A stretch of DNA of 64,000 nt from the NCBI GenBank assembly GCA_963824395.1, contig CAWGPF010000001.1:930001-994000 (forward strand), read 5' to 3'. The notes beneath the pieces were generated by a model. The model did not search any database and was not told where the DNA came from. It saw nothing but the letters and a program-made list of their open reading frames with translations. How positions within the stretch are numbered: the stretch's first letter is position 1; each line of letters begins with the position of its first letter. This stretch comes from 13-2-20CM-66-19 sp963824395 (lineage in GTDB: Bacteria; Pseudomonadota; Gammaproteobacteria; Steroidobacterales; Steroidobacteraceae). Both the position numbers and the translations under genes were made by a program. This document shows, in pieces, positions 16,063-23,714 of this stretch.

Positions 16063-16716
16063 CTAGAGCGCGCTGCGCTGCGCCAACCCGAGCGGGCGCT
16101 CCGCGTGCAGCGGCGCAGACAGCCCCTCGAGGATGCGGTTGGCGCAATCCCAGTTCACCAGCTCCTCGAGGAAGCCGTTCACGTACGCCGCGCGCCGGTT
16201 CTGGAAGTCCAGATAAAAGGCGTGTTCCCACAGATCCAGGCCGAGGAGTGCCACATCGCCGCGCACCAGCGGCGTTCCGGCGTTGCCGGTCGAGACGATC
16301 TGCACCGTATCGCGGCGCCATACCAGCCAGATCCAGCCACTGCCGAAGTGGCCGTTGGCGGCCTCGCGGAACTCGCGCGTGAAGCGCTCGAAGGAGCCGA
16401 AGCGGCGCCGGATGTGGTCCGCAACTGCACCGTGAGCGCTGCCGCCGCCGCGCGGGCGCATGGATTGCCAGAAGAGATTGTGGTTCCACACCTCCGCGGC
16501 CAGGCGGAACACGTCGTGCTCGACAGGATTGCGCTCCGTGCGGCGAATGAGCTGTTCCAGGGGCAGCTCGGCGAGCGCCTTGCCGCGCACCAGCGCCTGC
16601 AGGCGGTCGTAGCACAGGCGCTGATGGCGCAGAAAGTGGAACATGAGCGTGTCCCGCGAAAGGACGGGCTCGAGGTCGGCGAAATTGTAGGGAAGCACTG
16701 GCGACTCGATCATCAT
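16063..16716 (-). CDS. Fe/Mn-family superoxide dismutase with altered active site
   Basis: 217 residues. All four metal ligands are kept: His27, His79 (EVWNHNLFW), Asp161 and His165 (DLWEHAFY). The overall pattern is Fe-SOD-like (FGSGWIWLV, VSTGNAGTPL). Several second-sphere residues differ from the family: the gateway Tyr (E. coli Tyr34) aligns with Cys35, the neighbouring His31 equivalent is Gln32, and the redox-tuning Gln69 equivalent is Glu75 (AAEVWNH instead of AAQVWNH). Residue 31 keeps the His30 equivalent. The fold and metal site look intact, but catalytic tuning should differ from a normal SOD. A perfect inverted repeat lies 21 bp upstream of the start. Confidence 0.88.
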   Translation of the reverse strand: MMIESPVLPYNFADLEPVLSRDTLMFHFLRHQRLCYDRLQALVRGKALAELPLEQLIRRTERNPVEHDVFRLAAEVWNHNLFWQSMRPRGGGSAHGAVADHIRRRFGSFERFTREFREAANGHFGSGWIWLVWRRDTVQIVSTGNAGTPLVRGDVALLGLDLWEHAFYLDFQNRRAAYVNGFLEELVNWDCANRILEGLSAPLHAERPLGLAQRSAL

Positions 16717-16737
16717 GCGGCATCCTTCCAGCAGTTT

Positions 16738-16756
16738 CGAATCCAGTGAGGATTCG
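16738..16756. promoter_or_regulatory. Inverted repeat upstream of the superoxide dismutase
   Basis: Perfect 7-bp arms CGAATCC and GGATTCG with a 5-base loop, 21 bases before the SOD start codon. It could be an operator or a 5'-leader hairpin. Part of it looks like a tRNA T-arm (TTCGAATCC), but no other tRNA arms are present. Confidence 0.35.
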
Positions 16757-16909
16757 GACCCGCACTTCCTCGTGCAGTTCCCGCGCCGCAGGTTTCTTCA
16801 CAGATCTTGCCGTGCGCGCAGGCGCGCCCGCACCTGCGCAGAATTGCTGCGCTTTTATGACACCAACCGCACAGGACCACCGTGCGCGGACAGCTTTCGC
16901 GCAGGGCGC

Positions 16910-18082
16910 TCAGCTCTGCGCGGCCTCGAGCGCGTGCGTGAGATCCTCCAGGAGGTCCTCGATGTCCTCCAGCCCCACCGACAGCCGCACCGTGCCTTCG
17001 GTGATCGCAGAAATCCGTTGTTGCTCTGCGCTCAGCTCCCGTCCCGCCATCATCTGCGACGTGACGAGCAGTGACTCGGTGGAACCGAGGCTCACCGCGA
17101 GGGCGAAAAACTGCAGCCCGTCGGCGAAACGGCGCACCGCTGCGGCGTCCCCCTTCAGCTCGAAGGTCACGATCGTGCCGAAGTCCTGCATCTGCTGCGC
17201 GGCCAGCGCGTGCTGCGGATGGCTCACAAGTCCAGGGTAGTGGACACGGGCAACCGCCGGGTGCTGCGCGAGGAAGGTGGCGATGCGCGCCGCGCTCGCA
17301 CACTGCGCGCGGTAGCGCGCGAAATAGGTCTTCATGCCCCGCAGGATGAGGTACGCCGCGTGCGGATCGAGCACCCCGCCGAGCACACCGAAGTCGTTGC
17401 GCATCGCGCGGATGATCTCGGTGCGTCCGATCACCGCGCCGCCCATGACGTCGCCGGCACCGGAGGCGTACTTGGTGAGGCTGTGCAGGAACAGGTCCAC
17501 CTCGTACTCGCCGTGCTGATGGAAGCCGGCGAAGGTATTGTCCATCACCGCCAGAGCGCCCGCCGCATGCGCCAGGCGCGTAAGGGCGGCCACGTCGGCG
17601 ATCTTGGTGACCGGATTGGTGGGGCTTTCGAAGAAGACCAAGCGCGTGGATCGGGTCGCCAGTGTGCGCTCCACACCCTCCAGGTCCTCGATCGACAGCA
17701 TCGTGTGGGTCACGCCGAAGCGCCCGAGCAGGCGGCGAACCAGATAGCGCGTCGGATTGTAGGTCTCCACGAAGCACAGCACGTGATCGCCCTGCTTGGT
17801 CAGTGCCAGCAGGGTCTGCGCAATGGCACCCACGCCGCTCGAGGTCACCAGACAATCGGCGCGTCCCTGCAGTTCCGCCAGCAGTAGCTCGATCTGGCGC
17901 GTGGTGGGATTGGCGGTGCGCGAATAGAAGAATCCCGGACGTTCACCCTGCAGGAAGCGCTCGGTTTCCTCGGCGCTCTCGAACTCGAACTTTACCGACT
18001 GGTAGATCGGCGCCACCAGCGGTCGGTTGCCGGGGGAAGGCTGCACGTCGGGCGGATGGTTGACGCGGGTGGGCTTTTTCAT
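16910..18082 (-). CDS. PLP-dependent Cys/Met metabolism enzyme
   Basis: 390 residues of the cystathionine gamma-synthase/beta-lyase/methionine gamma-lyase family. Seen: YSRTANPTTRQIE with active-site Tyr and Arg, SSGVGAIAQ for cofactor phosphate, the cofactor-ring Asp in MDNTFAG, and the Schiff-base Lys204 in HSLTKYASGAGDVMGG. The C-terminal substrate Arg is in EGTVRLSVGLED. These motifs are shared by synthase, lyase and sulfhydrylase members, so the exact reaction is open. It is last in the long minus-strand run, 22 bp after the omega-amidase and after the methionine aminotransferase, which favours a role in methionine or homocysteine turnover. Confidence 0.85.
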   Translation of the reverse strand: MKKPTRVNHPPDVQPSPGNRPLVAPIYQSVKFEFESAEETERFLQGERPGFFYSRTANPTTRQIELLLAELQGRADCLVTSSGVGAIAQTLLALTKQGDHVLCFVETYNPTRYLVRRLLGRFGVTHTMLSIEDLEGVERTLATRSTRLVFFESPTNPVTKIADVAALTRLAHAAGALAVMDNTFAGFHQHGEYEVDLFLHSLTKYASGAGDVMGGAVIGRTEIIRAMRNDFGVLGGVLDPHAAYLILRGMKTYFARYRAQCASAARIATFLAQHPAVARVHYPGLVSHPQHALAAQQMQDFGTIVTFELKGDAAAVRRFADGLQFFALAVSLGSTESLLVTSQMMAGRELSAEQQRISAITEGTVRLSVGLEDIEDLLEDLTHALEAAQS

Positions 18083-18104
18083 GGGCAGGACCGAGGGCGC
18101 GACC

Positions 18105-18887
18105 TCAAAGCTCGAGCGTAAACCGGTCCGCATCGAGGTGCGCAGGGAACTTCTCGCGAAAGGCGGCGAGCGCTGCAGCATCCAGAGCCACCGTCACCAC
18201 GCCGGCGGCCTCCTCCAGGGCGGCCAGCGTGCGCCCGAGGTAATCAACGGCGGCACTCTCGCCCGGATAGGCTACGCCCTGGCCGTCCGGCCCGGTGCGG
18301 TTGACGCCCACCACGTAGGCCTGGTTTTCGATGGCGCGCGCCCGCAGCAGCAGCTGCCACGCCTCCACGCGCGCCGTCGGCCAGTTGGCCACATAAACGA
18401 GAAGGTCGTAATCGAGTTCGGCACGGCGGCGACTGAACACCGGGAAGCGCAGGTCGTAGCACACCAGCGGGCAGATGCGCAGGCCCCGCCAGCTGAGGCT
18501 CCACGCCGCGCCGCCCGGCGTGAAATGCTCGTGCTCGCGCCCCATGCGGAACAGGTGCCGCTTGTCATACTCGCGCACCTCCCCGGAAGGCAGCGCCCAC
18601 AGCAGGCGGTTGAAGTAGCGCGTGTCCTCGCGCGTGATGACGCTGCCACAGACCGCAGCATCGAGCGTGGCAGCCTGCAGGCGCAGCCACTCAACACTCG
18701 GCCCGGCGGCGGCTTCCCCGAGCGCCTCGACGTCCATGCTGAAGCCCGTGGTGAAGGTCTCGGGCAGGATGACCAGATCGGTGCGTCCGGCCAGGGGCGC
18801 CAGAATCTCGGCAAAGCGTGCGCGGTTGCCCTGCGGGTCGTGCCACAGCAGCGGCTGCTGCACGAGCGAGACGCGCAGCGCGCTCAT
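18105..18887 (-). CDS. Nitrilase-family omega-amidase (YafV/Nit2-like)
   Basis: 260 residues of the carbon-nitrogen hydrolase superfamily with the full catalytic triad: Glu43 (LPETFTTGF), Lys109 (YDKRHLF) and Cys143 (PLVCYDLRFPV). The short length, the PETFTTGFSM motif and the pairing with a methionine aminotransferase point to omega-amidase, which hydrolyses alpha-ketoglutaramate (or ketosuccinamate) left after glutamine-dependent transamination. Its start overlaps the stop of the aminotransferase by ATGA, so the two are translationally coupled. It is unlikely to be the missing AguB because AguB enzymes are longer and have a different motif set. Confidence 0.85.
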   Translation of the reverse strand: MSALRVSLVQQPLLWHDPQGNRARFAEILAPLAGRTDLVILPETFTTGFSMDVEALGEAAAGPSVEWLRLQAATLDAAVCGSVITREDTRYFNRLLWALPSGEVREYDKRHLFRMGREHEHFTPGGAAWSLSWRGLRICPLVCYDLRFPVFSRRRAELDYDLLVYVANWPTARVEAWQLLLRARAIENQAYVVGVNRTGPDGQGVAYPGESAAVDYLGRTLAALEEAAGVVTVALDAAALAAFREKFPAHLDADRFTLEL

Positions 18888-20056
18888 GAACGCTGCCGCA
18901 GCCGCCGCGCGAAGGCGTCCAGGCGCGCGCCAGCCTCATCGAGCGTGCTGTCCTTCTTGGCGATGCACAGCCGCACAAAGGTGAGCGGCTCGGGCTTCTC
19001 GTAGAAGGGCGACAGCGGGATGCTGGCCACGCGCGCCTCGGTTAAGAGGCGCTCCGCGAACGCCAGATCGTCCGGCGGGGCGAATGCACCAAAATCCAGC
19101 AGCTGGAAGTACGTACCCTGCGCCGGCGGCAGCCCGAAGCCGCTGTCCGCGAGCAGCGAGCGCAGCCGATCACGCTTGGCCTGGAAGAAAGCCGCCAGCC
19201 CGGCAGCGGCCTGCGGCCGCTCCGCCAGATAGCCCGCGATGGCATGCTGACCCGGATGCGAGATGCTGAAGGTGTTGAACTGGTGCACCTTGCGCAATTC
19301 GCGCGTGAGCACCGGGGCGGCCACCACGTAGCCGATGCGCAGCCCGGTCGCGTGCAGCGTCTTGCCGAATGAGAACACCGCAAAACTGCGGCGCGCAAGC
19401 TCCGGGTGCGCCAGCACCGAATGGTGCCGCGCGCCATCGAACACGATCGGCTCGTACACCTCATCGGACAGCACCAGGGTGTCGTGCTCGCGCACGACCG
19501 CCGCAAGCGCTTCGATGTCGGCGGCGCCCGCCACGGTGCAGGCGGGGTTGTGCGGGCTGTTGAAAAGCACGAGCCGGGTGCGCCGGTTCATGAGTCCCCG
19601 CACCCGCTCCCAGTCGTATCTGAATCCCGGTTGCGTCAGTGGTACGCGCGCGCAATGGCCCCCGGCCAGGCGCACCGCCGGCTCGTAGGAGTCATACGCA
19701 GGATCGAAGGCAATCACCTCGTCCCCGCTGTCCACGGTGGCGAGGATCGCCGAAAAGATGGCCTCCGTGGCCCCGAGCGTCACCGTGATCTCGTTCTCCG
19801 GGTCGGCGCCGACCCCGAGGCGCCGCCTAAGGCTGGCGGCGATCTGCTCGCGCAGCGACAGCAGCCCCTCCATGGGAGCGTACTGGGTGTGCCCGGTACG
19901 CATGGCGTCGGTGACGAGTTCCGTCAGGCGCGGGTCGATCTCGTAGTCCGGATAACCCTGCCCGAGGTTCAGGGCGTCGAGCTCGCGCGCACGGCGGGAC
20001 ACCACCGTGAAGATCGTCGTGCCAACCTCGGGCAGCTTGCTCTTAAAACTGCTCAT
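18884..20056 (-). CDS. Methionine aminotransferase (YbdL-like, class I/II)
   Basis: 390 residues, PLP fold type I. Seen: LGQGYPDYEID near the N-terminus, the NSPHNPACTV loop, SDEVYEPIVFDG, the PLP Lys232 (FSFGKTLHATGLRIGY), and the C-terminal Arg of FVRLCIAKK. These match the methionine/glutamine aminotransferase (YbdL, kynurenine aminotransferase) group, which reaminates 2-keto-4-methylthiobutyrate using glutamine. The gene overlaps ppgK by 14 bp upstream and the omega-amidase by 4 bp downstream. Coupled with the amidase it forms a glutamine transaminase/omega-amidase unit that makes the transamination effectively irreversible. Confidence 0.88.
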   Translation of the reverse strand: MSSFKSKLPEVGTTIFTVVSRRARELDALNLGQGYPDYEIDPRLTELVTDAMRTGHTQYAPMEGLLSLREQIAASLRRRLGVGADPENEITVTLGATEAIFSAILATVDSGDEVIAFDPAYDSYEPAVRLAGGHCARVPLTQPGFRYDWERVRGLMNRRTRLVLFNSPHNPACTVAGAADIEALAAVVREHDTLVLSDEVYEPIVFDGARHHSVLAHPELARRSFAVFSFGKTLHATGLRIGYVVAAPVLTRELRKVHQFNTFSISHPGQHAIAGYLAERPQAAAGLAAFFQAKRDRLRSLLADSGFGLPPAQGTYFQLLDFGAFAPPDDLAFAERLLTEARVASIPLSPFYEKPEPLTFVRLCIAKKDSTLDEAGARLDAFARRLRQRS

Positions 20057-20792
20057 CGGATGCCGCCAGCGCCGCGCCGATCACGCCCGCCTGGTTACCG
20101 AACTGCGCCGGACGCACCTGGGCCCGCGCCCGCAGCAGCGGCGCAAACTCGGCGAAGCGCTCGCTCACCGCCCCGCCGAGGATGAACAGGTCCGGCCAGA
20201 AGAGTGCCTCCATCGCGGCCAGGTACTCATTGACACGCCCGCTCCATGCCTCAAAGCTGAGGTTCTCGAGGGTGCGCACCTGCGCGGACGCACGCTTCTC
20301 GGCATCCACGCCGTGCAGTTCCATGTGTCCGAGCTCGGTATTGGGGAGCAGGCGCCCGGCGCTGAACAGCGCGGTGCCGATGCCCGTACCGAAGGTCAGC
20401 ATGATGACCACCCCGCGGCACTCCATGCCAGCACCCCAGCGCATTTCGGCGAGCCCGGCGGCATCGGCGTCGTTCAGGAACAGCACCGGCCGACCGATCT
20501 CGCGCGCGGCCAGCGCCGCCGCATCGGTGCCGATCCAGCCATGATCGATATTGGCCGCGGTGAGCGCGACGCCGTTCTTGATGACACTCGGGAAGGCGAC
20601 GCCTACGCGCCCCTCCTGCAGCGGCTGCGCGCCGGCCAGGCCTTTCAAGACCGCCACCAGCGCGGCCGGGGTCGAGGGCCGCGGGGTTACGACCGAGTGC
20701 ATCTGACCGTTCACGCGGCCGGCGGCGACGTCAACGCGTGCCGCCTTGACGGACGAGCCGCCGACATCTATGCCGAGGATTTCACGAACCAT
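20043..20792 (-). CDS. ppgK: ROK-family polyphosphate glucokinase
   Basis: 249 residues. The ROK/ASKHA phosphate loops are visible as LGIDVGGSSVKAA at the N-terminus and LTFGTGIGTALF in the middle. LNDADAAGLAE carries the catalytic Asp, and ELGHMELHG the substrate-binding Glu. The lack of the ROK zinc-binding Cys-rich motif and the short length fit polyphosphate glucokinase, which phosphorylates glucose using polyphosphate (sometimes also ATP). It begins 7 bp downstream of potI and overlaps the aminotransferase gene, so it is embedded in a polyamine/amino acid transcript where a sugar kinase is not expected. Confidence 0.85.
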   Translation of the reverse strand: MVREILGIDVGGSSVKAARVDVAAGRVNGQMHSVVTPRPSTPAALVAVLKGLAGAQPLQEGRVGVAFPSVIKNGVALTAANIDHGWIGTDAAALAAREIGRPVLFLNDADAAGLAEMRWGAGMECRGVVIMLTFGTGIGTALFSAGRLLPNTELGHMELHGVDAEKRASAQVRTLENLSFEAWSGRVNEYLAAMEALFWPDLFILGGAVSERFAEFAPLLRARAQVRPAQFGNQAGVIGAALAASDEQF

Positions 20793-20799
20793 GCACGGC

Positions 20800-21648
20800 T
20801 CACAGATTGGCCGCGGCGGCCAGCTGCAGGTCGCGCGTCCGGCGTTTCTCGCGGTAGCGCATCCACACCGTGGAGATCGCGATGCCGGTCGCGACGATCA
20901 GCACCATGATGGTTGCGAGTGCGTTCACGTCCGGGGTCACGCCAAAGCGGACTTTTGAGAAGATGACCATCGGCAGCGTACTCGATCCGGGGCCGGCGAC
21001 GAACTGGGTGATTACGAGATCGTCCCAGGAAAGCGTGAAGGCCAGAAGCCAGCCGGAGGCTATGGCCGGCAGTATAAGCGGCAGGGTGATGCGGAAGAAT
21101 ACCTTCAGCGGCCGCGCGCCCAGATCCATCGCCGCTTCCTCGAGGGACTCATCGAAGCCGGTCAGCCGCGACTGCACCACCACCGTCACGTAGGCCATGC
21201 AGAAGGTAATGTGCGCAAGCGTGATCGTGACCGCGCCGACCCCCTTGGGCCAGCCGATCAGCTGCGACAGCGCCACGAACAGCAGCAGCAGTGACAGGCC
21301 GGTGATCACCTCCGGCATGACGATCGGCGCGGTGGTCATGCCGGCGAGCGCGGTGCGCCCGCGAAAGTTGCCGAAGCGGGCGAGCGCCATACCGGCGAGC
21401 GTCCCCAGGATCACCGCCCCGGTAGCCGAGACCAGCGCGATGCGGATCGACAGCCATGCGGCGGCAAGAATCTGTCCGTTGTGCAGCAGCGCGCCGTACC
21501 ACTTGAGCGTCGGGGAGTTCGCCGCATCCCACACCGTGACCAGGCGTGAATTGTTGAACGAAAACACGATCATCGAGATGATCGGCGCGTACAGGAAAAT
21601 CAGCCCCACTATGAGGGCGGTGCGGGCGAACAGGCCGCGCGACTTCAC
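20800..21648 (-). CDS. potI: Putrescine/polyamine ABC transporter permease PotI
   Basis: 282 residues, six predicted membrane helices, with the binding-protein-dependent permease EAA loop (ESLEEAAMDLGARPLKVF) that docks to the ATPase. N-terminal FLYAPIISMIVFSFNNS is typical of PotC/PotI. It overlaps potH by ATGA (bases 21645-21648), showing translational coupling. It works in the inner membrane with PotH, PotG and the PotF binding protein; the neighbouring puuA and puuD support putrescine as a main substrate. Confidence 0.92.
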   Translation of the reverse strand: MKSRGLFARTALIVGLIFLYAPIISMIVFSFNNSRLVTVWDAANSPTLKWYGALLHNGQILAAAWLSIRIALVSATGAVILGTLAGMALARFGNFRGRTALAGMTTAPIVMPEVITGLSLLLLFVALSQLIGWPKGVGAVTITLAHITFCMAYVTVVVQSRLTGFDESLEEAAMDLGARPLKVFFRITLPLILPAIASGWLLAFTLSWDDLVITQFVAGPGSSTLPMVIFSKVRFGVTPDVNALATIMVLIVATGIAISTVWMRYREKRRTRDLQLAAAANL

Positions 21649-22538
21649 TGTCCGGCCTCCAGCTCCCGCCGCTGCGCGCGCTGGAACAGCATTATCGGAA
21701 TCACGAGCAGCAGCAGGATGAGGATCGCCACGGCACTCGCCACCGGCCAGTCGCGGTTCTCGAAAAACTCATCCGAGAGCACCCTGCCGATCATGATCTG
21801 ATCGGTACGCCCGAGGAGTGTCGGGATCACGTACTCACCCACCGCCGGAATGAAGACCAGGAGCGAGCCGGCAAGAATCCCGGGCAGCGACTGCGGCAGG
21901 GTCACGCGCAGGAAGGCACGGAACGGGCGCGCACCCAGGTCCGCCGCGGCCTCGAGCAGCGCCGGATCGTGTTTCTCGAGATTGGCGTACAGCGGCAGGA
22001 TCATGAATGGCAAGTAGGAGTAGACGATGCCGATATAGACCGCGAAGTCCGTCTGCATGAGCGCCAGCGGTTTGCTTATGACGTGCAGCTGCAGCAGGAC
22101 GTTGTTGATGACCCCGTTGTTCTTCAGCAGGCCGATCCACGCATAGACACGCAGCAGGAACGAGGTCCAGAACGGCAGAATGATCAGCATCAGGAGCACC
22201 GAGCGCGTCGCCGGCGCCGAGCGCGCGATGGCGTAGGCCATCGGATAGCCGAGCAGCAGGCAGCACAGCGTCGATACCGCCGCCACCTTCAGCGAGTACA
22301 GGTACGAGCTGATGTAGAGGGAATCCGTGAACAGGAACTTGTACGCGGACCAGTGCACTTCCAGCGCGGGCGAGCCGTGATGCCAGCTGATGAGCGGCGT
22401 GTAGGGCGGGATCGCCAGACGCACTTCGGAGAAGGAGATGCGGAAGACGATCAGGAATGGGATCAGAAACAGCACCAGCAGCCACAGGGTCGGGATCCCT
22501 GCGACCAGCCGCCTTCCGCCTGACTGTGACAAACGCAT
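21645..22538 (-). CDS. potH: Putrescine/polyamine ABC transporter permease PotH
   Basis: 297 residues with six predicted helices, starting with an N-terminal cytoplasmic basic stretch and LWLLVLFLIPFLIVFRISFSE. The EAA loop is ALLEAAADLGARPFRAF. Conserved PotB/PotH features such as YPMAYAIARS and IPTLLGRTDQIMIG are present. The gene lies 9 bp after potG and overlaps potI by 4 bp. It forms the heterodimeric membrane channel with PotI. Confidence 0.92.
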   Translation of the reverse strand: MRLSQSGGRRLVAGIPTLWLLVLFLIPFLIVFRISFSEVRLAIPPYTPLISWHHGSPALEVHWSAYKFLFTDSLYISSYLYSLKVAAVSTLCCLLLGYPMAYAIARSAPATRSVLLMLIILPFWTSFLLRVYAWIGLLKNNGVINNVLLQLHVISKPLALMQTDFAVYIGIVYSYLPFMILPLYANLEKHDPALLEAAADLGARPFRAFLRVTLPQSLPGILAGSLLVFIPAVGEYVIPTLLGRTDQIMIGRVLSDEFFENRDWPVASAVAILILLLLVIPIMLFQRAQRRELEAGQ

Positions 22539-22547
22539 GGCTGCGCG

Positions 22548-23675
22548 CTACTCGGTCAGCACCACGGGGCTTGAGCCGTGCCAGGACAGCCACACCTTCT
22601 CCTCGCGGCCGATCGGCCGCTCCCCGCCGCGCCGGGTGTTGGGGAGCGTCACACGCACCATTTTTCCCGATTCGATCTGCACCAGGTAAATCGACAGATC
22701 CCCCATGTAGGCAATCTCGCGCACCGTGCCGCGCACCGTGTTCTCCCCGGCCGCCGCGGCCGGCTGACTGCGGCGGATGGTGATCTTCTCCGGCCGGATC
22801 GCGGTCCACACCGTGGCGCCGCGGGCGCAGGCCACCGAGCGCTCGGCGCGCACCGTGGCGCCGATCTCGGCGCAGTCCACGCGGATGCCCTCCGGGCCCT
22901 CCTCGCTCACCGTGCCCTCGAACATGTTGACCGAGCCGATGAAGTCCGCGACGAAGCGGTTGGCGGGTGACTCGTAGATCCCCGAGGGCGTGCCCACCTG
23001 CACGATGCGTCCCTGGTTCATGACGCCGAGGCGCGTGCCGAGGGTCATGGCCTCCTCCTGATCGTGCGTGACGACGACGAAGGTGACCCCGAGGCGCTGC
23101 TGGATGTTGATGAGCTCAAACTGCGTGTGCTCGCGCAGCTTCTTGTCAAGTGCCGCCAGGGGCTCATCGAGCAACAGCAGCTTCGGGCGCTTCACGAGGG
23201 CGCGCGCCAGCGCCACGCGCTGGCGTTGCCCGCCGGAGAGCTGGTGGGGCTTGCGGCCGCCGAAGCCGCCCATCTTCACGATCTCGAGGATCTCCGCGAC
23301 CTTGCGGCCTACCTCGGCGCGGCTCAGTCCCTCCTGCTCCAGTCCGAACGCGACGTTCTTCTCCACGCTCATGTGCGGGAAGAGCGCGTACGACTGGAAC
23401 ATCATGTTGACGGGGCGCTCGTAGGGCGGGATGGTGCTCATGTCCGCGCCGTCTATCAGGATGGTGCCGGAGGTCGGGGTCTCGAAGCCCGCCAGCATGC
23501 GCAGCAGGGTCGTCTTGCCCGAGCCCGAGCCGCCAAGCAGGCAGAAGATCTCCCCGCGCTGGATGTCTAAAGATACGTTGTCGACCGCCACGAAGTCGCC
23601 GAACTTCTTGGTGACGTTGGTCAGGCGGACGTAGGCCGCCGCCTCTGCAGCGACGAGGGGGGCGGGTGTACTCAC
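22548..23675 (-). CDS. potG: Putrescine/polyamine ABC transporter ATPase PotG
   Basis: 375 residues. The ABC domain has Walker A GGSGSGKTT, Q-loop MMFQSYALFPHM, signature LSGGQRQRVALARAL, Walker B LLLLDEPLAALD and the switch His in VTHDQEEAMTLG. A C-terminal TOBE/regulatory domain (~275-375) follows, as in PotA/PotG. It powers uptake by PotH and PotI at the inner face of the membrane. It lies 39 bp after potF and 9 bp before potH. Confidence 0.94.
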   Translation of the reverse strand: MSTPAPLVAAEAAAYVRLTNVTKKFGDFVAVDNVSLDIQRGEIFCLLGGSGSGKTTLLRMLAGFETPTSGTILIDGADMSTIPPYERPVNMMFQSYALFPHMSVEKNVAFGLEQEGLSRAEVGRKVAEILEIVKMGGFGGRKPHQLSGGQRQRVALARALVKRPKLLLLDEPLAALDKKLREHTQFELINIQQRLGVTFVVVTHDQEEAMTLGTRLGVMNQGRIVQVGTPSGIYESPANRFVADFIGSVNMFEGTVSEEGPEGIRVDCAEIGATVRAERSVACARGATVWTAIRPEKITIRRSQPAAAAGENTVRGTVREIAYMGDLSIYLVQIESGKMVRVTLPNTRRGGERPIGREEKVWLSWHGSSPVVLTE

Positions 23676-23714
23676 CTTGTTGGACCTGTGTTCAGCATGG
23701 AATGGAGTTGATCG

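Noticed and set aside
16730..16760. tRNA T-arm-like string TTCGAATCC
   Set aside because: No acceptor, D or anticodon arms around it; better read as a simple inverted repeat.
18105..18887. Nitrilase-family gene as AguB (N-carbamoylputrescine amidohydrolase)
   Set aside because: Length, PETFTTGF motif and coupling to an aminotransferase fit omega-amidase better.
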